From contig JBLHLC010000018.1 of assembly GCA_047619685.1 (NCBI GenBank), positions 1-64,000 on the forward strand: DNA of 64,000 bases, in the 5' to 3' direction. The stretch is from JABDJZ01 sp047619685. GTDB lineage: Bacteria > Bacteroidota > Rhodothermia > Rhodothermales > UBA10348. The notes under the pieces are model-generated. The model searched no databases. It worked only from the letters and a program-made list of their open reading frames with translations, and had not been told where the DNA came from. Shown here in pieces: positions 26,758 to 36,304 of the stretch; position 1 is the first letter of the stretch, and every line of letters begins with the position of its first letter. Both the position numbers and the translations under genes were made by a program.

Positions 26758-27043
26758 TGTGGTTCTCTTCACCTGGTTTGGCTTCGGATTCGTGGCCACC
26801 AGCAATCGCCTGTTCGGGACGGGCGAAATGTTCTTCGGAGTGCCCGATTCCATGGCAGCCCTGACCTGGATGCCGGCTTGTCACGCAGCGCTAACTCTTG
26901 TGCTGGCAGTTGGCGTCGTGCTGGCCTGGGGAAGCGGCTGGTGGGACCTATTCCGGCGGATGGTTTTTACGCTGGCATTTGGTGCTGTGGCCCTGCAATT
27001 CCTGTTTTTTGTTAACTGGAATTATCTCCCGATTGCCTGGTAG
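26702..27043 (+). pseudogene. C-terminal membrane remnant of a serine hydrolase (beta-lactamase-like)
   Basis: In a frame different from the overlapping gene, about 100 residues with three transmembrane helices: IALILLGISVVLFTWFGFG, then NRLFGTGEMFFGVPDSM, MPACHAALTLVLAVGVVLAW and LAFGAVALQFLFFVNWNY. This is the C-terminal three-helix extension of membrane-bound serine hydrolases of the beta-lactamase fold. The catalytic domain with SxxK, YxN and HxG is absent, so it is a fragment left by deletion between 26560 and 26700. Confidence 0.6.
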
Positions 27044-27120
27044 GCCAAGAGGTTGCTCCAGTCGCGGGAAGACGTAGCTTGTCCGAGCTACTCGCCCACC
27101 ATCCTTTGTCGGTACCAAAA

Positions 27121-27540
27121 ATGTCAGCAACCATGCTTGAAACAGCCGCGCAGTTCTTCGACGCTTGTGAAACAGGAAAAGGTTGGGAGCGATGCAGTTC
27201 CTACTGTCACCCTGACGCTTCGTTTTCCTCGCAAACAGCCGTTTTGGCGGACGTCTCTACCGTGGAAGGCTACTGCGAGTGGATGAAGAATCTATTTACC
27301 CCGATTCCGGATGGTCATTACGAACTGAAGTGCTTCGCAGCCGATGAAGAACGCAGTTCTGTTGCCGCCGTCGCGACATTTCACGGAACTCAAACTGGTC
27401 CCGGCGGCCCCGTTCCGCCCACTGGCAACTCGATTTCTGCTGACTATGTCTACCACCTAGTCTTTGATGGCGATCGGATTACACACATGACCAAAATTTG
27501 GAATGACGGCATCAGTCTTCAGCAACTGGGCTGGGGCTGA
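27121..27540 (+). CDS. SnoaL/NTF2-like protein, 139 aa
   Basis: A complete 139-residue protein of the NTF2-like cone fold, as in SnoaL-type polyketide or ester cyclases: an N-terminal helix with LETAAQFFDACETGKGW, then WERCSSYCHPDASF, a VEGYCEWMKNLF helix, and the sheet strands FAADEERSSVAAVATFHG and DYVYHLVFDGDRITHMTKIWND. The His and Asp positions are similar to the ester-cyclase group but the substrate is unknown. ATG at 27121 was preferred to one 42 bases upstream because it starts the first helix. It appears monocistronic. Confidence 0.8.
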   Translation: MSATMLETAAQFFDACETGKGWERCSSYCHPDASFSSQTAVLADVSTVEGYCEWMKNLFTPIPDGHYELKCFAADEERSSVAAVATFHGTQTGPGGPVPPTGNSISADYVYHLVFDGDRITHMTKIWNDGISLQQLGWG

Positions 27541-27675
27541 CATTTCCGACGTGATCTATTTACTCAGATTCATCCGGGAGCACGAGTAGAGTCGGCGACC
27601 TCGGTATAGGGCCGAATGGGATATGCCGGTGTGCAGCCAGGCCCCTATTATGGGGGCGAACCAACACAATCCCTC

Positions 27676-29313
27676 ATGCGCGGTTTTTCGGCCTTCTTTG
27701 CCCTTGCCCTGATTGTTGCTCCCGTCCGGGCGCAGCACACCTATTCGGACAGTTACCCCAAGAACCCGGGAATAGATGTCCAGAACTACGTGTTCGAAGT
27801 CACGCTGAGTGACGAGTCGGACACGATTCAGGGTCGGACCACCGTGGATGCCCGCTTCCTGGAGGAGAGCCGCTCCCTTCGCCTGGACCTCATCGAACGC
27901 TCGGAAGCGCTCGAAGGAAAAGGCATGACCGTGGAGTCGGTGTGGTTGGGGGAAGACGAGCTGAGCTGGCAACATGAGGATGACGCTGTCCTGATTGACC
28001 TCGGCCGAGTCGTCGAAGCGGGCGAGCGCATCCAGGTGGAGGTGGCGTACTCCGGGGTTCCGGCTGCGGGCCTTCGCATCGGCGAAAACAAGCATGGAGA
28101 CCGGACCTTCTTCTCCGACAACTGGTCGTCTCGCGTGCGCAATTGGCTGCCGACTGTCGACCACCCGTCCGACAAGGCATCCACCGAGTTCATCGTGACG
28201 GCCCCGGCCCACTATCAGGTGGTCTCGAACGGTCTTCGCATCGAGGAAACAGATCTGGAGGGCGATTTTCGCCTTACCCATTGGAAGAGCTCGGTACCGA
28301 TTGCTACGTGGCTGTACTTCCTTGGCGTTGCGGAATTCGCGATGCAGCAGGTGGACACGTTCGACGGCAAAGCTGTCGAGACCTGGGTGTATCGCCAGGA
28401 TCGGGACAAAGGCTTTTACGATTTCGCGATCCCGTCCAAGCAGGTGCTGACCTTCTTTTCCGATCTGGTCGGCCCGTATGCCTATGAGCGCCTCGCCAAC
28501 GTGGTTTCTCCGGCTACCGGCGGCGGAATGGAAGCCGCCTCCACTCCCGCCTATGGCGAGGCTTCAGTCACGGGCGAGCGCACTCGCCGTTGGCAGATCG
28601 TCATCATCCATGAAATCGCACACCAGTGGTTTGGCAACGCGGTGACCGAATCCCACTGGAATGACGTGTGGCTGAGCGAAGGCTTCGCCACCTATTACAC
28701 CCTGCTCTTCCGCGAATATGCCTACGGCCACGATGACTTCATCGCGGGGCTGAAGGATTCCCGCGAGCGCATCGTCACATTCTACAAGGACGACTACGAC
28801 TTCCAGCTGGTTCGCCCCTACGTCGAGGACCTGAACGACGTTTCGGGAGGGATGATGTATCAGAAGGGTGCGTGGACGCTGCATATGCTGGAAGAGATGC
28901 TGGGCCGTGACACCTACAACAAGGGAGTGCGCGCGTACTACGCAGAGCATTTCAATGGAAACGTCCAGACGGAAGACTTCAAGCGGGCCATGGAGGAAGC
29001 CTCCGGAATGGACCTGGACGGCTACTTTGACCAGTGGCTATTTCAGGGCGGTATCCCGCATCTGGAAGTCTCCTGGGGGCAGGACAACGGGACCCTCGAG
29101 GTCGATCTGAAGCAGACGCAGGAGACCTACTCCTTCGATCTCCAAGTTGACATCGAGATCCGTTTCGAGGATGGCTCGACCGAACGCGCTACCGTCGCTG
29201 TAGAGGGGATGGACGCCGCCAAGATCCAGGTCGGATATGACACTGCGGTCACCGAGGTGGTCGTGGATCCAGATACGCGTCTCCTGGCATCCTGGGAGGT
29301 CAGCCGGCGCTGA
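27676..29313 (+). CDS. Secreted M1-family aminopeptidase
   Basis: A 545-residue zinc aminopeptidase of the M1 (gluzincin) family. A signal peptide ends at APVRAQ (about residue 20). The family's substrate-anchoring GxMEN region appears as GGGMEAAS, where Ala-Ala replaces Asn-Ala. The zinc site is HEIAHQWFGN (His312, Glu313, His316) with the third ligand Glu335 in WLSEGFATYY. The chain ends after a beta-rich domain and lacks the large C-terminal helical domain of cytosolic M1 enzymes, which is usual for short exported members. It should act in the periplasm or outside the cell on peptides. Confidence 0.92.
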   Translation: MRGFSAFFALALIVAPVRAQHTYSDSYPKNPGIDVQNYVFEVTLSDESDTIQGRTTVDARFLEESRSLRLDLIERSEALEGKGMTVESVWLGEDELSWQHEDDAVLIDLGRVVEAGERIQVEVAYSGVPAAGLRIGENKHGDRTFFSDNWSSRVRNWLPTVDHPSDKASTEFIVTAPAHYQVVSNGLRIEETDLEGDFRLTHWKSSVPIATWLYFLGVAEFAMQQVDTFDGKAVETWVYRQDRDKGFYDFAIPSKQVLTFFSDLVGPYAYERLANVVSPATGGGMEAASTPAYGEASVTGERTRRWQIVIIHEIAHQWFGNAVTESHWNDVWLSEGFATYYTLLFREYAYGHDDFIAGLKDSRERIVTFYKDDYDFQLVRPYVEDLNDVSGGMMYQKGAWTLHMLEEMLGRDTYNKGVRAYYAEHFNGNVQTEDFKRAMEEASGMDLDGYFDQWLFQGGIPHLEVSWGQDNGTLEVDLKQTQETYSFDLQVDIEIRFEDGSTERATVAVEGMDAAKIQVGYDTAVTEVVVDPDTRLLASWEVSRR

Positions 29314-29362
29314 TCAAGCGCGCTCCGAAGGCAGGCCGCTTTCACGTAACCGAAGACCATCA

Positions 29363-29896
29363 ATGACCTCGTGGATCGCATTATTCAGGGGAATCAATGT
29401 CGGGGGCAACAACATCCTCAAGATGGCGGAACTGCGGAGCGACCTTGAATCGCTGAACCTGAAGAACGTCCGCAGCTATATCCAGAGCGGGAATGTAATC
29501 TTCGACTCGGCGGCCGGGACCGCATCGTCACTCGCCGAGAGGATCGGAGCACTGGTCCACAAACAGCACGGCTTTCAACCGAGTATTTTCATCCTGAAAC
29601 GCGATGACTTGCTCTCGGCGGTCGCATCCAATCCTTTTCCCGGGGCCGTGTCTGAGCCTAAGACGCTCCACTTCTTTTTCCTTCAAGAGTCCGCCGCCAA
29701 TCCGGACTTCAGCGCAATTGAGAAGGCAAAGGCCGAGACCGAGAGCTACAGATTGATGGATCGGGTCTTTTATCTCCACGCTCCCGATGGCATTGGTCGC
29801 TCCAAGCTGGCCGCGAATGCAGAAAAGTATCTTGGCGTGGCGGGGACTGGTCGCAACTACCGGACGGTTGATAAACTTCTGTCCTTGGCCGCGTAG
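29363..29896 (+). CDS. DUF1697 family protein, 177 aa
   Basis: A soluble protein with the DUF1697 landmarks: an N-terminal WIALFRGINVGGNN, then KMAELRSDLESLNLKNVRS with YIQSGNVIF, and the late GRSKLAANAEKYLGV followed by GRNYRTVDKLLSLA. The family is widespread, 170-180 residues long, and of unknown function. ATG at 29363 gives exactly this length; the longer in-frame extension back to 29237 lies inside the M1 peptidase gene in another frame. Confidence 0.92.
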   Translation: MTSWIALFRGINVGGNNILKMAELRSDLESLNLKNVRSYIQSGNVIFDSAAGTASSLAERIGALVHKQHGFQPSIFILKRDDLLSAVASNPFPGAVSEPKTLHFFFLQESAANPDFSAIEKAKAETESYRLMDRVFYLHAPDGIGRSKLAANAEKYLGVAGTGRNYRTVDKLLSLAA

Positions 29897-29953
29897 ACAG
29901 ATCCGTGACACCGCGTGGTCCGGGACCCGCACGTACCGGACGAACATCAATTC

Positions 29954-30727
29954 ATGGCCGCGTCAAGGCTCCGCAGAACCGTTAGATATGTCCTGGCCGT
30001 TTTCTGGCTTTGCGCTGTCGGCTTTTTGTTTGCCAACATGCAGGCCAAGGGTGTGGCCGAGCAGTTGTCGCGCAGCAGTGACCGCGTGCGGGTTGAGATC
30101 AACTCAGAGCAGATGGTTTTTACGCCGACCGTGGATACGTCAGGGGTAGGTCTGTTCTTTTTCCCAGGGGCGCTGGTTGACGCCGACGCATACATTCCGC
30201 TGGCACGCGAGGTAGCCGAGTTCGGCTTCAAGGTGGTAATCCAAAAATTGCCGTGGCGTATGGCACTGCTCGCATCACATCGCGAACTCCTCTTTGACTT
30301 GACCAGGCAGCTCATCATCAACGAACAAACCAGTCGTCACTGGGTCGTTGGAGGGCATTCGAAAGGAGGTGCGCTTGCCGCAGAGTTTGCTGCCGGCAAT
30401 GCGTCCCTTCTTTCTGGCCTTCTCCTGATTGGGACAACGCACCCAAGAGAACGCGCCATGTCTCAACTGACGATCGATGTCGTTAAGGTATCCGGGTCGA
30501 GGGATGGATTGGCCAGTCCCGAGGAAGTCGAACAGTTTCGATATTTGCTGCCCACAGGAGCCGAGTTTATCCAGGTGGAAGGAGGCAATCATGCCCAATT
30601 CGCGTGGTATGGCTGGCAACTGGGTGACAAATCCGCGACCATTTCCAGATCTGATCAGCACAAAGAACTCGTCCACGCGACGCTCACGCAGCTCACGCGG
30701 GTGTCGGCCAACAATCCGCGAGAGTAA
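29954..30727 (+). CDS. Membrane-anchored alpha/beta hydrolase (family 5-like)
   Basis: A 257-residue alpha/beta-hydrolase. Residues about 9-27 form an N-terminal membrane anchor (YVLAVFWLCAVGFLFANM). The nucleophile elbow is VGGHSKGGALA (Ser about 134), an acidic residue follows in the GSRDGLAS loop, and the His is in EGGNHAQFAWYG. This matches the abhydrolase_5-like family of predicted hydrolases with the Gly-His-Ser-Lys-Gly elbow. The substrate is unknown. It ends 14 bases before the oxidoreductase gene and may be cotranscribed with it. Confidence 0.82.
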   Translation: MAASRLRRTVRYVLAVFWLCAVGFLFANMQAKGVAEQLSRSSDRVRVEINSEQMVFTPTVDTSGVGLFFFPGALVDADAYIPLAREVAEFGFKVVIQKLPWRMALLASHRELLFDLTRQLIINEQTSRHWVVGGHSKGGALAAEFAAGNASLLSGLLLIGTTHPRERAMSQLTIDVVKVSGSRDGLASPEEVEQFRYLLPTGAEFIQVEGGNHAQFAWYGWQLGDKSATISRSDQHKELVHATLTQLTRVSANNPRE

Positions 30728-30741
30728 CAAGGAGAAAGACC

Positions 30742-31905
30742 ATGTCGATCAGTAGGAGACACTTTATTGGAACCGCAATGGGCGGAGCGGCAGGTGCCTT
30801 GGTAGGCCCCGGAGCATTCGGGCCCACGTACGCGCTCGCTGCCGGACTCGGAAGACCCTCTGCCACGGCACGGGCACTGCGCATACTCGTGTTGGGCGGA
30901 ACCGGCTTCATCGGGCCACACATGGTCCAGCACGCGCTGGATCGCGGTCACGAGGTCACGCTTTTCAATCGCGGTCAGACCAACACCCACCTCTTCCCGG
31001 AGGTCGAGAAACTGGTCGGAGACCGAAACGGACAACTCGACGCGCTCGCCGGTCGCTCGTGGGATGTGGTGATTGACAACAGCGGGTATTACCCGTCGCA
31101 CGTGCGCATGTCCGCCGAAGCCCTCCGCGACTCGGTGAGCCACTACCTCTTCACGTCGACGATAGATGCGTATCGCGACTACAACGTCGCAGGCTACGAC
31201 GAGACCTATCCGCTCCATCCGGCTGACCCGGCCCGGCCGGAAGATCCGAGACGATTTTACGGCCCGCTCAAGGCAGACTGCGAGCGCATCGTCCGGGAGA
31301 TCTACCCGGAAAACTCCACGCAGGTTCGTCCCGGCTGGATTGCCGGCCCGGGCGACAATAACCATCTGCTCACGTACTGGGTCACGCGTATCGACCGGGG
31401 TGGCGAGGTCCTGGCCCCCGGCTCTCCGGACGACTACATGCAACTCACTGACGTGCGAGACCTGGCGGAATGGTACGTCCAGATCGCCGAGGAGGGGGTC
31501 TTCGGGCAGTTCAGTGCGGTGGGGCCGGTCATGTCCTGGGCCGAGTGGCTCTATGGCATCCGGGCGGTTACACCATCGGACGTTTCCTTTACTTGGGTGG
31601 ACGCCGACTTCCTTCTTGAGCGAGACGCGAAGCCGTGGACGGATATTCCGCTGTGGTGGCCTACCCGCAACGACTGGGGTCCCCCCTCGTTTGGGGGCAA
31701 TGTTGGAGGTGTTGGGGCCTTCTCAATCGATCCCGCGCGTGCCCACGCCAACGGGTTGGGCCACCGCACCGTGGCCAACACGGCCAAGTCAACACTGGAC
31801 TGGTACAACGAGACGTTCGACGGCTGGCCAGAGGGTGAGCGCCCCGGCTTTAGTGCGGCGCGCGAGCGCGAGTTGCTTGATGCTTGGCACGCCGCGAAGG
31901 GCTGA
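30742..31905 (+). CDS. Tat-exported NAD-dependent epimerase/dehydratase-like protein
   Basis: A 387-residue short-chain dehydrogenase/epimerase. The N-terminus SRRHFIGTAMGGAAG is a twin-arginine signal, so the folded, cofactor-loaded protein would cross the membrane. The NAD-binding loop is LVLGGTGFIGPH at about residue 50. The rest follows the extended SDR pattern, with DNSGYYPSHVR and FTSTIDAY in the catalytic strand region and YGPLKADCE, where Tyr and Lys (YxxxK) are recognisable as YGPLK. An AAGGAG ribosome site precedes the start. An exported SDR suggests oxidation or epimerisation of a sugar or nucleotide-sugar in the periplasm. Confidence 0.85.
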   Translation: MSISRRHFIGTAMGGAAGALVGPGAFGPTYALAAGLGRPSATARALRILVLGGTGFIGPHMVQHALDRGHEVTLFNRGQTNTHLFPEVEKLVGDRNGQLDALAGRSWDVVIDNSGYYPSHVRMSAEALRDSVSHYLFTSTIDAYRDYNVAGYDETYPLHPADPARPEDPRRFYGPLKADCERIVREIYPENSTQVRPGWIAGPGDNNHLLTYWVTRIDRGGEVLAPGSPDDYMQLTDVRDLAEWYVQIAEEGVFGQFSAVGPVMSWAEWLYGIRAVTPSDVSFTWVDADFLLERDAKPWTDIPLWWPTRNDWGPPSFGGNVGGVGAFSIDPARAHANGLGHRTVANTAKSTLDWYNETFDGWPEGERPGFSAARERELLDAWHAAKG

Positions 31906-31937
31906 GAAGCTGTTGTGATTCACAAAAACCAACGACC

Positions 31938-32903
31938 ATGAAGCGACCATCAGCAGCCGGTATTGCGGCGGGGTTCCTAGTGCTCACTGTTGCAGCGGGC
32001 TGCGAGTCGCCGCGCCAGTCGCCTCCAACCAATCCAATGGACGCCTACGGTATCACGGCCAGTAACGCCTTCTTCTACTACGACGACTTGGAGGCGGCCA
32101 ACGAGTTCTACACCGGCGTGCTGGGGCTCAAAACCATCGTGGATTACGGATTCGCCAAGATCCTTCAGATCGGTCCGACATCGCTGCTGACTCTCGTGGA
32201 TCAGGCCCACGGGATGCACTCCTCCCAGGAGCCCAAGACCGTCGCCATCGCCCTCATCACCGACCAGCTCGATGAGTGGTTCGACTACCTGAGTGGACAG
32301 GATCTCGAGATGAAGTTTGGATACGACCCGCAGGAGGGTCGGCCCCACCACGGATTCGTTGCGGTTGATCCTGAAGGTTATCTGCTGGAGTTCGAACGGT
32401 TCAACCAGCACCCGGAGAACGAGCGCTTCATGCCCATCCTGGATGCCACTGCGACGGTACCGGCCACCCCGACCGCCAGCAACGCGCCTAGCGGACTGGG
32501 TTTCAAGGCCACTGTGATCTGGCTGTATTACCGTGACATGGAGAGAGCCGAGCGGTTCTACGAGGACGCCTTCGGCCTTGAGCTTCTGGTCGATCAGGGA
32601 TGGGCGAAGGTCTATCGCACGTCGGATTCCGGGTACCTCGGCCTGGTCGATGAGAAGCGGGGTATGCATAATTTCACGGAGACCAAGGCCGTCACGGTTT
32701 CATTCCTCACGGATGACCTGGAAGGGTGGTTCTCTTACGCAAAGGGTGGTGCCTTCGAGTTGCGTTCTGACACCCTGAGCGGAGAAGGGGACCGGGTCGA
32801 CGCTTTTGTGGGATACGATCCGGGCGGATATTTCCTGGAGTTCGATCACTTCCTGGAGCATGCGGATAACACAGAATTGCTGGCGCTGCTGCAGGCGAGG
32901 TGA
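31938..32903 (+). CDS. Lipoprotein with two VOC/glyoxalase domains
   Basis: A lipoprotein signal (VLTVAAGC, Cys about residue 22) precedes two tandem vicinal-oxygen-chelate domains. Each starts with the glyoxalase pattern NAFFYYDDLEAANEFYTG and VIWLYYRDMERAERFYED respectively, and each ends with GYLLEFERF / GYFLEFDHF, which supplies a metal-ligand Glu. The two domains together make the usual paired cup. It would be a periplasm-facing lipid-anchored metal enzyme or binding protein of unknown substrate. The start was moved from 31884 to 31938 because the signal peptide begins there. It follows the oxidoreductase gene by 32 bases. Confidence 0.85.
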   Translation: MKRPSAAGIAAGFLVLTVAAGCESPRQSPPTNPMDAYGITASNAFFYYDDLEAANEFYTGVLGLKTIVDYGFAKILQIGPTSLLTLVDQAHGMHSSQEPKTVAIALITDQLDEWFDYLSGQDLEMKFGYDPQEGRPHHGFVAVDPEGYLLEFERFNQHPENERFMPILDATATVPATPTASNAPSGLGFKATVIWLYYRDMERAERFYEDAFGLELLVDQGWAKVYRTSDSGYLGLVDEKRGMHNFTETKAVTVSFLTDDLEGWFSYAKGGAFELRSDTLSGEGDRVDAFVGYDPGGYFLEFDHFLEHADNTELLALLQAR

Positions 32904-32940
32904 CCTCGGCGTCCCGACCCTCCTTGACACTTAGCTGAAA

Positions 32941-34821
32941 ATGAAAAAGCTCTCGACCTCGTTGATCTGGCTCGTGCTCGTGGTCGCGACCAGTTCAGCC
33001 AACGCGCAGTCGGGTCCGGTTCTGCGATTAGCCTTTGACGGAGCGGTCCAGAATGCGACGGAGCCGGGCATCGCCCCGACCGTTGAGGGAAGGCCTGCTT
33101 TCGCGCCGGGCCTTGACGGACAGGCGCTCCGGATTGAACCTTCCAACCCGGCCGCCACGATCTCCGTCGATGCATCGCAACTGCCGTTTGACCACGGCAG
33201 CGACTTCTCGCTCCGCTTCTGGATGCGGACCGACGCGCCGGCCGACAGTCGCTTCGTCCTGCTCTCGCAGAAGGAATTTCCAGACAACAGCCTCACGTCG
33301 CAGAAGAACCCGGGCTGGGTCTTCTACACCTCCGGTGGCACATGGGCCTGGAGCATGGGCTCCGGGTCCAGGCGTATCACGTACGAGCGCGACAACGGAC
33401 GCCACATGCCATTGAACGACGGCAAGTGGCACCAGCTCGCGATGACCTACAGCAGCGACTTGTCGGAGGTCCGCCTGTACTACGACGGAGTCAATTGGGT
33501 GACCTACCACGTCAGCGACTCAAATGGCTTCGACTTCACGAATCAGCGCCCCCTGACTATCGGTGGCGAGCCGGTGATCTCCAAACCGGGCGTACTCCCG
33601 GCAATCGAGCAGGGAGCGCAAGGACTGCAGACGCTGGTCGATGCGTTCAACCGGCTGGGGCTCCAGGCGCTCTCCCCGGATGAGCTCATCCACCTCGTCG
33701 TGGATCCCCGCCGCGTGTTCGACCACAAAGTGGACCGGCGGGCAGCCCTGCTGGGCGCCGACAGCGTGGCCTTCCGGACCCAGATGGACTCGGTAGACTG
33801 GAAGCCTGTCGCCGCCGCCGAGTCGGCCTTGATGGCGAATCCGTATACGGTGCACCAGGTGTTGGACTTCGTGGAGACGGCGCCGCTCTTGCGCGTCTAT
33901 GCCCTGGTGGACGGCCGTGTCGAGGTTCAGCCAGAGGGCGCCGCACGCTACGCTGAGCGCGAGCGCCTCGGGAACCCGGACTTCGAAATGGACGAACTGG
34001 CGGTGTGGGACCGGGTCCTCGCACCCGGAGAGGTCGAATCTTCCTACACGGAGCATTTCGAGCCCACCCGTCCAGAACCGCACAAATCCGTTCGGTCTCT
34101 GACCGCCGCATGCTGGAATATCTGGCACGGCGGCAAGCACTGGACGCAGCTGGAGCATGGCTGGGATTCCCGTGTCGCCATTGCAGACATGCTGCGGGAC
34201 GGGGATGCCGACGTCGTGATGATGCAGGAGACGTACTCCTCGGGCGACTTCATAGCCGCGGAGCTCGGTTTTTACTTCGCCACGACGGTGGACTGGGACT
34301 ACCTCAACCAGGGCTCCAACATCTCCGTCATGAGCCGCTGGCCCATCACAGAGGTTCACATCGATGAGGACTCGCCATTCAACGATGTGGGCGCCCGGGT
34401 TGCCGTCAGCGAGACACAGGATCTCTACGTCATGTCGAACTGGTACGGCATGGGACAATTCCCATCGGTCTTCGACTTTCACCGGCCCCGTTTCGAGGAG
34501 TCCGACGACATCCCCACCCTGTTCGCCGGGGACTTCAATGCCGTACCGCACACCGATGGAGGGGACAGCCCCGCGTCGCGCACCCTTATGGGGGCAGGGT
34601 TCACCGACGCCTACCGGAGTCTGTACCCGAATGCGACCACGCATCCGGCACCGACCCACCAGAACGGACAGCGGATCGACCAGCTGTATTATCGTGGGTC
34701 GGGACTTACCAATACCGCGACCCAGGTTCTCTCCGACCGCCCCGGTGGCTTTCCATCCGACCATAATTTGATTCTCTCGACCTTCGATCTCAACTACGTC
34801 ACGGACCAAGGTGGACGATGA
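32941..34821 (+). CDS. Secreted LamG-like / endonuclease-exonuclease-phosphatase fusion
   Basis: A 626-residue exported protein. After a signal peptide (to ANAQ, about residue 23) residues about 30-215 form a concanavalin/LamG-type jellyroll (DFSLRFWMRTD, NDGKWHQLAMTYSSD). Residues about 380-620 are an EEP-fold phosphodiesterase: CWNIWHGG, VVMMQETY, FAGDFNAVPHTDG, RIDQLYYRG and PSDHNLILSTF include the catalytic Asn, Glu, Asp, and the final Asp-His pair. The jellyroll probably binds glycan or lipid and the EEP domain cleaves a phosphoester or phosphodiester. The stop overlaps the next start as ATGA, so it is cotranslated with the sulfatase. Confidence 0.88.
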   Translation: MKKLSTSLIWLVLVVATSSANAQSGPVLRLAFDGAVQNATEPGIAPTVEGRPAFAPGLDGQALRIEPSNPAATISVDASQLPFDHGSDFSLRFWMRTDAPADSRFVLLSQKEFPDNSLTSQKNPGWVFYTSGGTWAWSMGSGSRRITYERDNGRHMPLNDGKWHQLAMTYSSDLSEVRLYYDGVNWVTYHVSDSNGFDFTNQRPLTIGGEPVISKPGVLPAIEQGAQGLQTLVDAFNRLGLQALSPDELIHLVVDPRRVFDHKVDRRAALLGADSVAFRTQMDSVDWKPVAAAESALMANPYTVHQVLDFVETAPLLRVYALVDGRVEVQPEGAARYAERERLGNPDFEMDELAVWDRVLAPGEVESSYTEHFEPTRPEPHKSVRSLTAACWNIWHGGKHWTQLEHGWDSRVAIADMLRDGDADVVMMQETYSSGDFIAAELGFYFATTVDWDYLNQGSNISVMSRWPITEVHIDEDSPFNDVGARVAVSETQDLYVMSNWYGMGQFPSVFDFHRPRFEESDDIPTLFAGDFNAVPHTDGGDSPASRTLMGAGFTDAYRSLYPNATTHPAPTHQNGQRIDQLYYRGSGLTNTATQVLSDRPGGFPSDHNLILSTFDLNYVTDQGGR

Positions 34822-36299
34822 CGTTATCTGCCGGTGACTTTGTGAGATGCTTGGTCATCCTCTGCCTGGTCCCAGGTCTCCAAGCCTGCAACCCCCAGGC
34901 CGATGACCTACCTCCCCCCAACATCGTCTTCATCATGGCCGACGATATGGGATGGGGCGATGTCGAGTCCTACAATCCAGAGTCGCTGACTCCGACGCCA
35001 AACATCAACCGGTTGGCCGAGGAAGGGCTGTCCTTCATGGACGCGCATTCCGGATCCGGCGTCTGCACGCCGACGCGGTACGGGGTCATGACGGGGCGCT
35101 CCTACTGGAGGACATACAAGGGGCATTCACTGGTCATGCCCTATGATCCTCCCGTCATCCCACCGGAACGATTGACCTGGGGTAGACTCATGCAGGAGCA
35201 GGGCTACACAACCGGTTACGTGGGCAAGTGGCATCTTGGGTTGTGGTACCCGTCCAAGCCAAGTAACGTGTGGCCGCGCCAGTACACCATGACTGAAGGT
35301 GAGGTCGATTTCAGTAGGCCCATAGTGGGCGGCCCTACCGATCTGGGCTTCGACTACTTCTTCGGCAATGCCGGCGGACCCAACAACGACTCCCCGTACA
35401 CCTTCATCAGAAACGATCGTTGGGTGGATGCGCCAACCGTGATGACGCCACCAGAGATGATCCAGCAGCTTGGCGTCGTTGAGGGGTTGATGGCTCCCGA
35501 CTGGGACCAGGAAGTTGTGGATAGCAGGTTGACCCAGGAAGCCGTCGCGTTTATCACCCGCCATGTAAAAGACAATCCCGGGAAGCCTTTCTTTCTCCAG
35601 TACAGCCTTTCGGCCCCACACATTCCCTGGACCGCTCCCGCTTTTGTCCGCGGAACGAGCGGCGAGGGTCCCCGAGGCGACATGAACGCTCTGGTAGACT
35701 GGATGGTCGGAGAAGTCCGGGGTGCCCTGGAAAGCCAGGGTATTCTGGATGAGACGATCCTCATCTTTACCAGTGACAACGGGCCTCGCCAGGGTGCCAA
35801 CGGGCAACGCTCCGCCGGCCCCTACCGTGGGTTCAAGAACACTGCGTACGAAGGAGGTCACAGGGTCCCGTTCATCGCCAGGTGGCCCGGAAAGATTGCG
35901 GCCGGAGAGCGCTCGGACGTACCCATCAGTCTGACGGACATGGTGGCAACCTTCGCCGAGTTCTCGAACTACGACCTGCCGGATAACGCCGGGGAGGATA
36001 GCTACTCGGTGCTGGCCACTCTGATGGGACAAGAGAACGGCGCCCGGCCACGCCCGGCCCTCATCACGGACACCAGCAGAGGTGATTTTTCGGTTCGCAG
36101 GGGTACCTGGAAACTGGTTGCGTTGAATCCTCACCCTCGGAATCGGCTGGAGCGGGTGACATACGAGCTCTTCGATCTGGCTCAGGATCCCTATGAGACG
36201 ACGAATCTGGCTGACGTCAATCCGGACATTGTGGAGCAGCTGAAAGAGCTCCTTAACGAGAGCAAGGAGACCGGTTTGCGGTTCCTGGACCAGCCTTGA
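34818..36299 (+). CDS. Sulfatase, lipoprotein
   Basis: A 493-residue S1-type sulfatase with a lipoprotein signal (VPGLQAC, Cys about residue 24). The metal-binding Asp pair is in FIMADDMGWGD, and the formylglycine precursor is Cys83 in VCTPTRYGVMTG, with Thr in the place of the more common Ser. GKWHLG, the metal-binding SDNG near residue 315 and LVDWM are all present. The Cys type needs an FGE or anSME maturase, which is not in the window. It overlaps the phosphatase upstream by 4 bases. The target is unknown; a sulfated carbohydrate is the common case. Confidence 0.92.
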   Translation: MTLSAGDFVRCLVILCLVPGLQACNPQADDLPPPNIVFIMADDMGWGDVESYNPESLTPTPNINRLAEEGLSFMDAHSGSGVCTPTRYGVMTGRSYWRTYKGHSLVMPYDPPVIPPERLTWGRLMQEQGYTTGYVGKWHLGLWYPSKPSNVWPRQYTMTEGEVDFSRPIVGGPTDLGFDYFFGNAGGPNNDSPYTFIRNDRWVDAPTVMTPPEMIQQLGVVEGLMAPDWDQEVVDSRLTQEAVAFITRHVKDNPGKPFFLQYSLSAPHIPWTAPAFVRGTSGEGPRGDMNALVDWMVGEVRGALESQGILDETILIFTSDNGPRQGANGQRSAGPYRGFKNTAYEGGHRVPFIARWPGKIAAGERSDVPISLTDMVATFAEFSNYDLPDNAGEDSYSVLATLMGQENGARPRPALITDTSRGDFSVRRGTWKLVALNPHPRNRLERVTYELFDLAQDPYETTNLADVNPDIVEQLKELLNESKETGLRFLDQP

Positions 36300-36304
36300 G
36301 AGCG

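Noticed and set aside
33520..34809. Minus-strand frame of 429 codons inside the LamG-phosphodiesterase gene
   Set aside because: Antisense shadow of a high-GC gene with clear EEP motifs on the other strand.
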